Below the pieces are notes generated by a model that did no database searches, was not told where the DNA came from, and saw nothing but the letters and a program-made list of their open reading frames with translations. From assembly GCA_033063855.1 (NCBI GenBank), contig CP093829.1:22041537-22105536 (forward strand): a DNA stretch of 64,000 bases, written 5' to 3'. Position numbers and translations under genes: made by a program. How positions within the stretch are numbered: position 1 is the stretch's first letter; every line of letters starts with the position of its first letter. Positions 25,801-41,300 of this stretch are shown piece after piece. This stretch comes from Smittia aterrima. Its lineage: Eukaryota; Arthropoda; Insecta; Diptera; Chironomidae.

Positions 25801-28800
25801 TGTTATCCAAAGTTCTTATAACGATGAGGTTTTCAAGATCATTGTCGTCAATATGCAAATCTCCATTTAATTGACCTAAATGTTTAAATTTTCAGATCTC
25901 AATCGGATTCACCCTCAAGCCCTGAAACCAAAGCTTCTCTCCTCAAGTGTACTGCAGTGAACCAAACAATTATAAATACGAATGAGTTCAAGTCGATTGT
26001 CTGTGTTGAAATAATTTTCTGAATGAGAACTTGAGACTAAGTGACGAAAAATAGGATCATCAGCTTGTTCGTGATTGCGAGAAAATCGTCGAGAAAATCC
26101 AATTTATTAAAATTTAAAGTCCGTCCTGAATTGGATGGCTTCGTTTACTCAAGCGAGGAAAAGCATAATTTTTATCGACAACGATTGTGAACTATAAATT
26201 CGAAAAGATGTTGAGAAAGCATGCTTGAGATTCATATGCTTGAGATGACTCTGAGCTCTCAGCAAGAAAATGCAAAATATTTGTGGAGAAAGCGTCACGA
26301 CTCAATAATTTGAAGAACTACAAACAACTCTCCTTCATTGACATGATTGCCATTCCAAGCCCTTTCGTTGACGAAGGAAGGCAAAAAATGCAAACAGAAA
26401 TATTGAATTTAGGAAAAAAGAAACGAATTGTATTTCCATCTCAATAAACCGGTGTGCATGAGTAAAAAAATTGAGTGGATTATGCAAGAATTTTATTTAC
26501 AAAATCAGGATGCAATAAAGTTCTTTTATTCACTCCCCACAGCTCTCGATCAATTCGCTGTATTCACACGAGGAGTCACCTGACGTATTTACAATTTAAG
26601 AACCCAAATCACTATAATATTCCAGAACAATTTCCTCCAATTCATCTCTCCTCGGTTCGTTCTTTTTTTCACGACGGAAAATGTGAAAACGACAACTCGC
26701 TTGCAACGTTTGAATTTTTAATGCAAGCTTTTCACGGTTTCTTCGTTTAGCGATTTGTGGGATGCATTTGAAAAGCTTTTATTTACTTTTTCTCTTCTTT
26801 TGTTGTTCCCTTGAATTGATCTGTGGTGACTAGTTCTCGTTCTCTCACATGAATTTGATTGTTCACGAACTCAACGAGATATCATAAATATTTTCTATTC
26901 CATCAGTTTCCATTTCAACAAAAAGCTGGTGAAAGGAAGAAGCAGGAAAACTTCAGCGATTGTTAGAAAATCGCTTAACGCGTCGCGTCACTTTCATTTA
27001 TGACAATTTCGTTCTAGGCATTTTGTTTCTTGTTGCTGATCTCACTTTCTCTCTCATCGTCGTCTTCGTTGCTTCGTCGTCTCCACAAAGAAAAAAAAAG
27101 CCATAAAACAGTGGAATCAAATAAAGAATTTTAAGTATCGTCGAATAGGGTGAATGTGTGCTGTGTGTGGAAAAACTTTTTGCGGTTGTTTTCCTTTTTA
27201 CGACATCAAAAACAAGAGCTTTCCCTTAAAGCCGACAGCATGGGGAAGCGAGAAATGAAAAAATTCGGTTCATTTCTGAAATCACAAATTTTCTATTCCA
27301 TTCGTGCGGTGAACGACATTCTCTGTGATTCTCGTGTTTCCTTTGTGGTTTTGTCGTTCTTCGTAGTATGTTGTTTCCCTTAATATCATCATTTTTATTT
27401 CAAGCGCGAATTATTCCGTTTTTCCACGTTGAGAGACGTTCAAAAGACAAACAAAAGCTCGATGATAACATCAAACGCAGTCACATCATAAGACGACAAG
27501 AAAAACCTTTAAAACATTGATACAAATTCCTATGATGATTCTCCGCCGACATCCATGTGATGTGGGAGGGAATCAGAGGGAATATTGATTTTCCCTCCAC
27601 TTCAACGTCGACAGAGGGAAACTCAAAGTCTTTTTAGAATACATAAGTGTCTCAACAAGCTTCAACGAAGGCGAAGCGACGAGAACGAAGGAGAGAAAAA
27701 ATTGTTTTCTCATAATCTTTAAAGACTTTTTCATTCTTTCCTTCAACATATTTTCGTATGCTGTTTTTCTTTTCATCATCGATGGTGTGTCATAAAATAA
27801 TAGAAAATGGAAAAATAAAGACATTCGAGTCTTTTCCGAGCTGAAGGAGGCGAAAGGAAAGAATTCCTTCTTCATAATACATAATTTTTTATAGCGCCAG
27901 TATATAAAAAAACCGAACATGTATGCTCTGTTGATAACACAGCGATTTAAGGCAAGACCTCTTTGAACGAGAGGGAGAGGAGTGTGGTGGAGTCAAATAC
28001 TTGACAATGCTCTGAAGGTAGCGTGAGGAAAAACGAAATCATTGAAAAATTGATCGTTTGTCTTCTTCCTAAAAAATTGATTTTCCTTCGGTTGCTTCTA
28101 CTGCTGCTGCTGTCGCTTCATTTCAATCTCGTTCTCTCCCCCCTCGCTTTATGTCAGAGAATTTATTTTGTCTTCGACATCGACGATTTTCATCTTTGTC
28201 GAGAAAGAGATGAAGACACGAGTGATACGAGGAAAACCAGCCGAGGGAGAATAACAAAAACCAACTTTGCATTTTAAAGCGTTGATTGATAAAACATCAG
28301 GAAAATTGAGACGATGGGGAAAACAATTTGATGTCACTTTATTTTCCTGCTTTCAACAGCAGCTCAATGTTGGATTTTCTCAGCAATTCACTCGTTTAAA
28401 GTGAAGCTTTTAATAAATGATTCTGTGTGTGAGCCATTAGCAAAAAAGAATTTATTTCCAGTTGCACAAGAATTTGAAGTTCAATTTAAATAAAGAAAAA
28501 CTAATTTTTCTCAAAGAATTTTTTTTGTGAAAAGAAAAAGAAAACATTTCTGTTCTTTCAGATGAATTTTCTTGTAAACGAGACTTAATGCAGTTGAAAT
28601 GCATCATTATAGTTATTGTAAAGCTCTTTTTTCATCATCAAAATCATTCGAGGCGAAGTAATTTTGATTGTAAAAAATGTACAAAGAAGTTTTATTTTTC
28701 GAAGTCATAAGCAAATTGAAATTATTCAAATGAAAATATTTCTCTGGAAAGTTTCCTGTTGTGGCCGATATTCTTCCCCAGATGAGTACACATGAGATGA

Positions 28801-31800
28801 TTATGACTTTCCGGTAGTCGATTTGATCTAGAACTCGAAACAGAATTCACCACCGAAGAAAACGCAATTAAATTGGCTTCACTCATCTCCATTGTCCACT
28901 CGATATTCGATTCTTTCATTCGAAGCTTCATGCATAAATTCATAACGAAAAGTCAATGCTATTATGTCGAATCGCCTGATGGCAGTTTTCATCAGCTTTC
29001 CTTCCTATCGGTTTGCTATTCTCTTTCATCTCTTGTTCCTCGTCAATCAACGTGTAGCTTCAGATGCAAATAAACTCATTATTTTGGAGCTGTTCGTACT
29101 AGTTCAAATCCCTTTTATGAGTTTGAATGTCTCTTGACTTTCATCTCTCGAATCATCATCAAAAAAAAAATAAAACTCTTGAATTTCATTAAAGTCTGCT
29201 ACATGATCAAACCACGATTTGTGATTCTTCAACTCTGATAACCGTTTCATTCGCAGTTTACTATTTGATTAAAAACCACGGCGACATAAATAGCGCAATT
29301 AATGTTGAATTTAATTTAAAACTTTTTCCATTAGCATTTCATTAAACGATCTCGCCCACGCATACACACACGCAATCACCGGTTCGGTACTCTCTCTCTC
29401 TCGCTCATCTCATTTCGCAAAACTTTGGCATCGCAGTGTTGTCACATTCAGGAAATCAACTCCATTTCCTGAGCCGTGTTTTTAATAAATGTGATATTGG
29501 CTGATTTTCGTCTCTCGCGCCGAAACGTTTTTATTTTGTCGAGGAGGGTTCGTTCAGTTGTTTCGTCGTCGTGGAGTTAATTTAATCATCACCCACAGTT
29601 CAACTCACCCAACACATCCGCAACGCTCCCTTCCTCACTTCTGCAACAATATTTTCGTTCATTGGGGACACCTGATGTTTAATTAAATTTTTGGCAATAT
29701 TAAAGTTTTTAATAAACGACGCGCCAAGCAGCTCCATATTGTTTCGTTCTGACAAACGCAGAGGCAAGGAGAGAGAGAGAAATGTAAAAAAATGTTTGTG
29801 TTTGTTCCATCTCGCCACTTGAGGAACCTTTCTGGCTTGAAATTTATTTGAACGTCATAGAACGCTGGTTGCTTTGCCGTCGTTTAGAACTTCAAACACC
29901 ATTATTGCACCCTCATGTGCACGCAAACTTCACTTTCTGGCTTTGCCAGTGGAGTGATTTGTCGAAAGAAGCTCTTGCTTTGTGGCGAGAGAAATGTCAA
30001 GTTCTCTTTCGAATTCCAAAAGTGTATTAGAAAAATGTCACCGCAAATATTTTGTATCAACTTTTCAAAGGTTGGCTTTCATGTTGAATCGAAATCTCAA
30101 CTAACAGAGAAACTGCAGTTGGACTGGAGAGATTTCCAGTGTGGAACCCAAGAGCAAATTATTTGCGTTGCAATCACAACGATTGTTAATGAACAAGCAT
30201 AAGAGAAATTGCGAGATAAGGATGGCCATTGTTTGTTAATTGCCAGCCGAGTGTTCAGTATTTTGCATTGACATTATCTTTTATCGATGGCTTTATGCAA
30301 CCTCATCCGTTCGATGCAGCCGTTCGACTCTTATCGACGCGAAACTATTTCTCATCATTTTAAAAACTTTTTTTTTGTGTTTTACAAAATTCTCGCGAAG
30401 TGGAAAATTCAATTACTAAGTCGATGGTTCAACTTTACAAACGAATGAACTAAAATAATTATCAAACTCAATGCTTTCAACATATAAAACCTTTTATGTC
30501 CAATGTTGAATAGGAAAGCTTCATTAAATGAATGTTCGAGCTTTGCAAAAAGCCTACCATCAAGGGACTCTTGAAGCGAGATGAGTTCATAAAAACAAGA
30601 AGAAAGAAAATTCTTTTGAGCTTTTTTAATTCAATGCCGAATGTGGAAAGTAAGATCAACTCATTAAAATCATTTGGAAAAGTCGCTGAAAAGGAAACGT
30701 CATCAGTCAACGACATTCATCAAAAAAGAAAGTATTTTTTTCTCATGCGAGAGTTTTCTATGAAAAAAAAGGAGAAAGAATGTCGCGAGGGGAGGAGGGT
30801 ATTTAAATGTGATTAGAGATGTGAACCGGCGTTGAAGGAAAATTATTTCTAAGGTGACGAGGAAAACACCTTAATGTGCTTTTTATCCAGCACATCACCT
30901 GAAATTTTCATCATTCTCTGTCGCGTTCACTTTATCTACTAAGGAAAGGTTTTTCCGTTTTGCTGAGCAAGTTCAAGTTGTTGTTTAATTTTTCTTCTTC
31001 TCGAACAAGAATGCTTGCCTGCATTAACGTCAGATGATAACAGAAGGGAAATTCGTGAGTTTTTCTGCACAGGAATCGCGATAAGAGTCGCTCGCGCGCG
31101 AGAAGAAGAAAATGAATGCTTTTACTATTCCAACTCGCAGCTGCCTTTAGATTTATGCTTGAGCACATTCAAAGGCAAGTGAAAGAGGAGCCTTGAAGTA
31201 TGATGAGCGACAAAAGTGGATGAAGCACATCTCGACCCAACAACAAAGGTCGCACGAAACGAAGAAGCAAATCAAAATCTACAAACAACAACGAGCAACG
31301 TAATATGAATTTCGCTCCGAAATGTCACGTTTTCTCGGGCCCTCAAGATTGTTTGAGGGAAATTCTGATGAAAGTGGAAGCTTCTGGCTGGCAATTATGT
31401 CAAGAAGTTCGCAAACAACGTTCAGCGAACCGTGCTGCGTCCAAACCAAAAAATCTTTTCCTTGTAAAAATCTATCTCAACTCGTTTCGGTCGAGAAGCA
31501 CTAAGCGCGTCTCTTTCTTATCAACATCCCAGACTCTCAGAGTGCAAATTTGCCTCGAAGGTAAGTTTTGATAAATTCAAAAGCCCACTTGCTTCTGCTT
31601 CAATGCGGAGAAGCCTTCGAAGACTCAAGTGTAAGCTCACCTTGTCCAGAGACGAACGCAAGAGAGATAAAAGCGACGAATCTAGGACGGCGCAAAGTTG
31701 AATTAAAATAAATTAATATTAAAATCTATTATTAATGCTTAGCGGAGTGCAGAGAGCAGAAATTTCCTGGTTGAAGAGCGGAGAAGATATCAGAAGTACG

Positions 31801-34800
31801 AAGCGCACTTCACAAGTCATCAGGATTTTCTTTCTCCACGGATGTCTAAGAAGAGAGCGCAAAAGTCGACGTCAAGAGCAATACGAGTGGATGGAATCAA
31901 ACGTGCAAGAATTTAATCAGATTTTTTACAAGATCGGATTTCTAATAAAAGTTTGCAAGCAAGCAGCTTCTGCAAAGCGAAGAGAACAGAAAATTTCATT
32001 CATGATTATTCAAATTAAATTAATGATTTTCCTTCCGACTCGATGTTGACTTAAATTGCAAACGAAAACGGAGAAGTGACGATGTGACTGCTGAAAGAGA
32101 TTTATGAGAAATAAAAGATTTTGCTGGCAAAGTCGTGAGAAGCTCAATTGACCTTTCGCAAGAATTATTGTCTTCGTCTTCTTGAAAAAGCGTCAAAGTT
32201 AATTTGTGTTGAAATTAGCGGCGAATGGAAAATACGTGCTCTGATCAATTAAACGAAATTAAGACTAATTCGTGTTTTTGTTTATGATTGTAAGCGTTGA
32301 TCAACTAAGCCGCGATAAGAAACAAATTTTTTTTCTTGGTCGAGTTTCACCCTCACTTACGCTCACATCGTTGTTCATTTCATTAGAGGAGATGGAACAA
32401 GATTGATTGAATTTTTGCGCTTTGGAGAGTTGGGTGAAAATGGCCTGATAAGCGCAAGTGTTACGTTAGATCCAAACACGAAAACGCGTTTTGTAAGAAG
32501 TTTTACGAGATCAGGTTAGAGGAGGAGAGAGATTGATTAGATGAGGAAAATTCACGTTCAACCTGAATCTTTGCACACACCTAAGCACAATATCTTCGCC
32601 CCCATGTCGACATTTCTTTTGAAAGAAAGCAGCGAGGCAGGAAACAAACGATAAGAGCCTGAGATAATCGACAAACGCAAAAAAACTTTTAATTCCTTTG
32701 TGGCGCATTTTTATTTCAGGTGGGCACTTAGAAAGGATTTAGATCACGAGTGAAAGGAATTGATTAACAAACACCTGGTCACCCTCGAGCGAAAGAAAAT
32801 CGATTTGTAATTTTATTCTTAATCCAAAGAACTTGATTACCTTTCAACAAACTTATGCTGGTTGGATTATATCATAACGAGCTGATTATGTTTAAAAATA
32901 AGCTTTCGAAGCGAAATAAAACTCGTTCTCACAAAGCTTAAGCTCTTTTGCGTTTCAAAAGAATTTTTTTTTAAACATAATTAGGAGACTCAAGCAGCAA
33001 ACGTAATTTAATTGGTTGCAGCGTAAACTTTGAGAATTACTCAATGAGAGAAGTTCAAAGCTTTCCTTTCATTTACAAGAAAACCAAACTAAATGTTTGC
33101 CAAATCTTCTGTTTGGGCAAAGTTCTAAGAAAACTTCTATTGACTTTAGCTTCTAACAAACAAGGCTCGTCTCCTCCTTTATCTAGTTAACTAGTGTTGA
33201 TATGCGTGAGGTAAGACTTTGTAATAGCATCCAAAAGGCTTTACTCGAAAATACAATAAAATGCACGCATGAGTACACAAAAGTCCGATAAAGGGATTTG
33301 ATTTTTAAACATTACGATCCCTTAGTTAATTTACGTCATCTTCATGTTCATCTGAGCACTTCTTACCTTTCCAACCTCTCACTCGTAAAATCCTACTCTT
33401 ATGTGTCGAGATAAAATGAAAATCAATGCTTGAGGACTCGAGAACTAACTTCTACCGTCATAAGAAGCATAATCATAATAAGAACGAATCTTTATTTGCA
33501 TTCCTCCTCTCGCACTCTTATGTGATAAGCTCTTTTTCCCCTTCACTGTTTGCTCGATCTTGACACAGCAACGCACATCCAATAATGGGAAAAAATTGAA
33601 TATTATGCCATGTAGATGGGCTCACATGCATAAATGACAAAAAAATTGGTGAAAATTGAAAAAGGATTTTCTAAGCGTGAGATTGTAGTGATCGAAGGAA
33701 CAAAAGGAAGTCGATGGAAAATTGTCTCGAGAAGGAGAATTTCGTGAAATAATAAAAACATGAAGTCGCCCTCTTGAATACTTATGAGTCTTAGTATCAT
33801 ATTTCGAGAGCTATCTGATGTCATTGTGTTAGGTTTGGAGGGAGCGAAAATGACAGACAGTGAAGGGATTTTTCAAACAAAGTCGAGGAAAAGAAAACTC
33901 CGCTGAGTACTGAGCGTAATATTTTAATACGCAGATATTCTTTTTTTTGTTTGAGGTTTACGTGCATGAAGTTGAGATTTTGTTTTGCTGTCTCCTCTTT
34001 AAACTTGATGTGTCGACAGTTCTTCCTTCTCGACACAAAAAGAGCCCCACATAGCCGAACAAACATAAGAGGAAGAAAAAAAAGAAAATTATGAAAATCC
34101 TCTCAAAGGAGATTTCCGTCGATGTCGTTGGGAAATTTGAGAAGGGTTTTCATTTCTTTCGTTCGAATATTTTTCTTTTTTTTTCTGTGTGCGCTATCAC
34201 ATCAAGTTGTGTGCTTTTGAAATGGGGCGGGGGGGAAGTGAAGCGATGCGATGTGATGCTGGTACGCTATCAATCAATTTACATGATAAAAGGATTTGAC
34301 CCATTCTTCTCCTCTCAATCGGCATAATGTAGTGATTGAATGACGATTAATGTGGAATATCTTTGAATGTCAATTCCTTCGGAGATGTTCATTTGATGTT
34401 TCACAATCATCTTCCTGTCTCTCGATTGTTTGTATCGGTTGGGAGAGGATGTCAATCTATCAGGAGAAGTGTTTTCATTCGAATAAGGATGATCGTTTAA
34501 CTAAAGCACACACGCTGTGAAAGCCTTTGAAGATATTCAATAAAATGCTGATTGGATGAAGAGAGACATGTCAAATGATACTTCCGCCTCTAACGTCGCT
34601 TCCGACAACTCCATGCGACTTCACTTTCATGATGACAAATTGAATTTAAATTAAAATCGCTTCTTTTATTGGAAAGGTCTGAAAGATTACCGTCAGCATG
34701 GAATTTTACGGGATTAAAAAAGGGTTTGTTTATTTTCTCTGCTCTCGTTCTGTCTCTCCTTTGCTGTTTGAGTGATTTATGAGTTTTTAAAGCATTTCTT

Positions 34801-35330
34801 TTATGCTTTATCTACTCTTTTCAAATCACATGAAGCAATTTGAGGGCTATAAACATCGGCATGAGATATAATCTTATCGTGAAGGGAGCGTATTAAATAC
34901 GAAAGGGTGCACTTGAGAGAAAAGGATTTTCCTTCTTCTTCGTCTCCTCAATTTTTCTTCTGGAAGCTCACACAATCGCTTAAAGCACATCATGCATTTC
35001 CATTACTATGTAAAGAGCCATTCAGCTTTCAATTTCTATAACAATTGAAGATGAATGTATTTCAATCAAATTCAGATTGAAAATTTTGAGGATTTTTAAT
35101 AAAAGTTTGAAATATTTGATTCGAAGCTTCGCAAATTTTAAATTTGCCCTAAATTTGAAATTTATCAAACACTTCACGGTTGGTTTGTTCTTTTAAAAGC
35201 TTTTCATAAAAAATCTCTTCACAAAAAAAAGTTCATAAAATTCCACTTAGTTCACCTGAAACTGGTCAATTAAAATCTGAAATTGAAAAACCTGTAAAAA
35301 AAGTTTCCATGCAAATAAAATTTCAAACTC
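19850..35330. other. 15-kb stretch with no recognisable exon
   Basis: ORFs on both strands are below about 120 codons and have biased, non-repeating translations without splice partners. Some of it may be the first intron(s) of the SLC2-like transporter, because that gene still needs an ATG exon to the right of 19850. I recognise no tRNA, known microRNA or transposon. The sequence is unique-looking, with short GA- and CT-rich tracts. Confidence 0.55.
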
Positions 35331-38300
35331 GGAATTTATTTTTCTTAGAATTTTTGTTTTTATTATATTTTTGAACAATGTCCATAATTATTTAAATCTT
35401 CATGGATTCTTTTTCATCATCATCATCCACCTTCTTTAAAGTTAGATTATAATTTTCCCACATCACATCATCACGCCGGGGGCACGTTGTGATCTTCACT
35501 TTTCTAAATAATTTCGATTTATTTTCATGATTTTTTTTTATGTTGTTGTTTGTTTTTTCATCATATCAAGTTTCCTTTTTCATTATTCGAATCAGTTTTT
35601 CTTTTAATTAAATTAAACATTAAATGAACTTTACGGATAACTTACAAAAGGGGAGAGAAACTAAGTTTAAGTTGATATCGATTATTTGCATTCTCGTTAA
35701 AATATGAAATTTAATAAGAGAGAAAATTTATTCCGCTCCAAAATCATTTTTTTTTGTGGTTTGTGGATTTTTAAGTGTAATACTTTTATTTAATTTTAAT
35801 ATTTAACGATTTCATTTGAATTCATATCGAATTTTATTTACAACTTTTCTCTTTTTTTTAATGATTCAACTTCTCAATGAACGAAGAAAAAATTGTTGAA
35901 AAGTTAATAAAAACTGATACATCAGCATAATGAATCACTCAAAGAATGATTTTTTCTTGTCATTACAATATAATGTAAACGTACATTAACAATTTTACCA
36001 TTTTATGTTTTCCATTGTAAAGTTTTCCTCGATTTTCACCTTTAAAAAAATATTATGCAGTTTCCATCTGTCTACCACTTTTCCAGTTTAAGCTGTTGAG
36101 TTGAATGTTTTTCTTTTTTTCTTCTTTAGGTCTTTCTTCATCTAATTGTTTAAATAACTTTCATTTGCACAAAAAGGATAAACAGAAAACACTGGCTAGG
36201 GTTTCCATTGATGACTGCTACATGGAGCAATGCAAAGACTTGACTGATAAAAAATTCTCATTCATAAGCTTCAATCTCTTCACGGTGAGACCAAGATCTA
36301 TCTTTGGAGAATGCCACAAAGAACTGTCTAATGAAATTGTTAATTTGTTCTCTCTTAATTTACACATTTATACTGCTTTAATTCATTTGTAATCAAAAAA
36401 TTACAACAATGTTCATCATTCTTTATGTACACTAAGATTTAAATTGGGATTTCTTCTTTCTTGTTGTCTTTTCGTCATAATTTAAATGTTTTTTCCTTTT
36501 TTTTCCTCTTCTTCTTCTTCTATGATATAAGAATAAAACTTTAGTTAGCTTTCTTTCTTGTTTGTTGAGTGTGGGTGTACGTATATATGATTAGAAACGA
36601 AGAGGGGAATACACGCGAGACAAAGAATGCTGTGAGTGATATCGAGTGCTTGCGTAAAAGGTGTGAAGAAAATCGAAAGGATTTTCATCATCGTAGGCTT
36701 ACATTTAATTCTTTTTTTTATTGCTTTCTTTAAATACAACAACTTCATCATTTTTTCTTTTCTTTTCGAGAAGGGAAATCAAGGAAGATATCCTGCTCGA
36801 AGGACCATGTAAGATTATGAATCTTCATGTTCATTCATCAGAGACAAATATATTCAAATATTTTGGTCATGTGGCGCTTTTGAATAGCAAATGGTTCGCC
36901 GATTTACTCGAAAAGAAAGTTTTTGCCTAAGTGTGTGGATATCTGAGAGCGAAATTATATCGAAACACTCGCCAATGACACGAGAAGAATCTTTTTTCGG
37001 ATAAAGTTCACATCTAAGTATTTCACTTTGACACTGATATTTTTTTTATGTTTTCTTTGTTATGTCGTTCTATGCGCGGCAAGAAACAAATAAATAACAA
37101 ACAAATAAAAAGAGAATTGAGACAACTTTCGTAGGCGAGAGAGAAGAGATGTTTAAATGTTTTTCCTTATGATTCATGCACGTCAATCGTATTTTCTGAC
37201 TGCTTTTGCCTTCAAAGCGAAGACAAGTGTGTCGAGCAGAGTCAACAACAGTCATCAGACGCACTGTCGTATATAAATTTGCTTAGTATGATTTAACATG
37301 CAGACATTTAGAAAAAACACGGTAAAACCATTTTTTTTTTGTTATAAAGTTTTAAATATTCAAGTTTTTATACCACTTTCTTGTATTGATTTATTCAAAT
37401 ATATATAAATTTATTTATAATTAATCTTGTTCTCTTTAGTACATTTAAATAGTTTAAGGCCCATACGATAAAAGTGTTTTAACAGACAAGATAACACAAA
37501 ACTAACGTTTTCCCTCGTCTCTCCTTCTAAAGATGGAAAATTTATTTCCGAAAGATCGAAACTGCCTTTCTTCATTATCAAGGGGACGAAATATCATCTC
37601 TCTCGATTCGACTTCTTTCCACTTTTCACGGGGAAAAAGGAAAATTTGAAATAAAGTTCGAGAAATGAAGAACTTAATCAATCGCATCGTAGAAGTTTTG
37701 ACGGAAAACAACAGAAAAGCTAAATTTAATAATTTAATTTTTTTTTGTGTATATAAATATTGTCGAAACTTTTTTTTTACAAATATTTCATTTATTATCT
37801 ATTATTCATCATCGTTCATATTAATCTTTGTTTTAAGAGTTTTTAATGTTGGCATCTTTAATCTTTTTTTATCTTCAACTTTCTCTTCTTTCATTGACTA
37901 GTTGTAAAGTTCGCTTCAGCTTCTTTCTTTCATTTCGTTTTCTAGAGAACTCAATTAAGTTGTGACTACTGCAAACAAATTTGAATGTTTTTAGTAGTGA
38001 GCACTGTTTTGAGAGAAGGCTGGGAATCGATTGTATGGGGAGTTTTTGTAGGGAAGTAATTTCAATTTGCTAATGGCAAATCTTCTTTTCTTTATATTGA
38101 GAGCACAGAAATTGATGCACATTTTATTAACGAAGTTTTGATGGACTTCAACTGCAGCTAATTATTTCAAAAGATTGCTTAATGGATTTGATTTTGTTTT
38201 GAAAAGTTTTTCTTTATCTTTAGCTGCCTCTTCCGATATAATTTTCTTGTTGAGTTTTAGCTCGTTTTGCAAATGTATCTGACTTTCTGCTCGTCATTTG

Positions 38301-41300
38301 TAATTGAAGTGCTGCATGCTCTTGAAATAATTATCTGTCAATCGCCGGTATGACACAGAAGACGACGCTGCTGCTGCTGTCAGAAACGATTCAATTTCTT
38401 TTCTTTTTTTGCCTCGTCTAGGTGATATGTTCATGTCATAAATAAAAGTTCTAGTCTCCTTGGCCAATATCTCAAGGAATCTTTTCTCATGTAGTCGGTG
38501 GATCTTTCAGTATTTCATTAGAGGATACGATAGAGTTTGTTTAGCTTATAAAATCCAATATCATGAGTCGGAGTAAATTATTGCGATGAAGACAATTGAA
38601 AGAGAAGGAGTAGGAACGATACTGGGCAAGGTAGAAACAAGAATCGACTGTCCATGTTTGCACGTTTCGTGCTGCAATAATTGACATTTTGAAATTGAAA
38701 GTTCTCTTGTTATGTCGTGAGTGAATGACTTGATTAAGATTACTTGATTCCGAATTTAAAGTTCCTGTCAATAATTTTGTTTTGTCAAGTAATGGTGTTA
38801 ATGCTTTCAACGCAGAACACAATCCTGACGCTTTCATTTCTCGAACAAGATTCACTTTTGTGATTTTATTTTTTTTTTGTCTTTTTCGCTACCTTCTTGA
38901 GAGTAGATTTAAATTATTGCTTATTTTTCCAAATCAGTCAACGCGAAAAATACGCGAACGCAAGACTTTGCATGTTTTTTTTTCTCTTTGTTGCATGTAA
39001 TTCGAGTTTATATTCACCCGAAGCCGATGAAAGCTTCGCTGTTTCTACAGCAGTCCGATTACTTAGGGTCATGGTGAAAAACAAAGAACTTTACTTACGA
39101 TGAATAATCGATATCTCAACTTAATTTGGTGACATTTCGCGCTAGGTGAACCGAACTGTCGCCGAAATGAAGGTTCGTGAAGAAACTTCTTAATTTTATG
39201 TCGTCAGTGATCATGAAAAGTTCTTTCCCCAATTTGTGTTCATTTCATGTTTTGTACGATTGCACAATCCACAGAATTAATTTAATATTTCCCTATCTAG
39301 CTAACCACTTTTGTTTGTATGTTTGTGATGGTTTTCTCAATTAAAAGATTTTTTTTTCCATTCTGCTTTTCATTCATTTTCCTTGTTTAATCGTCAATCG
39401 ACGTACAGAACACATAGAAAAGCGCTTGGTGTGCAGAAGACGAAATATTTTTCTTGTGTTTTATTCACCATGTCAAATGTGTTTAGGCCTCGTCTGATAT
39501 TGAGGCTACGCTTTTCTTCTTCGTCTTCTTCTTCATTAATATTCATTGAAAAATTGTACGTTTAATTAGTTTGAAAAAGCACAAAGAAAAAAGAAGTTTT
39601 GGTGATTAATTTTATTAGCGGTAATGATGCAATTAATGATTCCCAAATTTATTTTTTTATTGTTGTTTTCTGTTAAACGTTTGTTTGACTCATGTACATA
39701 TTTACACTAAAAAACGAGAACCAAGTGTGAAAGGAAAATAATTATTTACATTTATATGTGAGTGGTGTTCACATGCCTAAAGGTTTTTGATGGATTCAAG
39801 GTTGACTTGCTTTTCTTTCTTTCTTTTTATTAATGACGAGTTATTCAAATGGATTTTCCGTGGTCAAAGCTTCTTACTTTCACATTTATTATTCTTCGCG
39901 GAGGAACGTGACGCGCGTTTCCCTCGTCGCGTTCGGGTTTGAACGTGGAAATATATTTTCTATTTTAATTTTTTTCTTCTCATTAATTACAACGTTAAAA
40001 GCCAATTAAAAAGCATTAAGAAAGAGTCACGAGAAATGCACACATAAAGGCTTGGAAAAGCTATGTAAATGTTTTTTCTTTCTTTATTTCTTTTTTTTTT
40101 CATTCAAGTTAAGCTAACAACATCAAAGAACGATTTTTTTATTTCGCGAAAGATTTCTGCTTTGAGTTATTTGAGATTGTAATGAAGAAATAAAATATTT
40201 TGTGTATCAAAACTTTTTTTTTGGTTGTTGTACTCCGACAAACGATTCATCCACAATTTCATTTTCTTTTGTTTGGCGTCTTAAAGCATTGGTTTTGTTT
40301 TGATAAATCTGCTTATTGTTGTTTAGATATTTTCTTTTTCGGGGGAAAAAGGGAAGAGAAGGGGAAGAAAAAATAAACATTTTGAATTTGCAAAACGAAA
40401 CATTTGAAACTTCAGAAGCTAATGAACGTGCCGCAACTGAGAGTCAACTTTCTCGTTTCGTAAACGAAACAATTATTTTTCAGGTTTTATGCAGGTTTTA
40501 ACAATTTTTTTTGGTCCTTTTTCTGAACTTTTCTTTTTTGTTTGTAGCGGAACTGCGAATGAGGGAAATTAATTTGAAACTCCCTTGACTATGATGGGAG
40601 CATGACGCTTTGCAAGTTCATGTATCTTTTTCATAAAGACTTGTTTTACCCTGTTGTTCATATGACATTGTTTAAAAAGTAAACGTAAACAGCTAACTAT
40701 TTCTATATGAACTCGTTCCTCACAAATTAAAAAGTGTCTCGGAAGTCGTAGCCTTAGCTTCAACTTCGTTCGAGTTCTTTTGCATCATGACAAACACACA
40801 AACTGTTTTTTTTTGTATTCATGTTTCATTCGACAGAAAAAGCAGAAAAACTTTTTACTCTCTCATGAATCGTATCGCTTCGAATATCCGATAAAATGTC
40901 CTCAAAAGTATGTCCTTCGAAAGCCTGACCGCAGAAAAATGAATGCAAATGTAAACTGATCGAGATGAACTTGTATACCGTCCGAATAATATATTTGAAT
41001 CTTTAGAATTTAAGTGAGTAATATTTCTCTTCCTCATTTTATTAAAATTCTTCTCTTTTTTTTAATTAGATGCTTGAGAAAGTGGAAATTCGAGATGAAA
41101 TTATTTTATTTATTTCTTACGTTTCACGTCTCATTTCAAGAATTATTGAAAATATCTAATATAATCTTAATTTATCTAATTTTTGAAAAAATAACATTGA
41201 TATTTAATGCTTTTAATACTTTCTCCCATTTGCTTACTTCATATTACTCTTCATCTTCTGCCCATGCTCAAATCTGATATCGAATTTAATTTGAAATGCA

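Noticed and set aside
36105..36392. 95-codon + strand ORF in the T-rich block
   Set aside because: Phe-rich start from T runs, no family resemblance, and no splice or promoter support.
40569..40763. - strand 64-codon ORF in the presumed Rbp6 3'UTR region
   Set aside because: Short, no recognisable motif, and no start context or conservation argument available.
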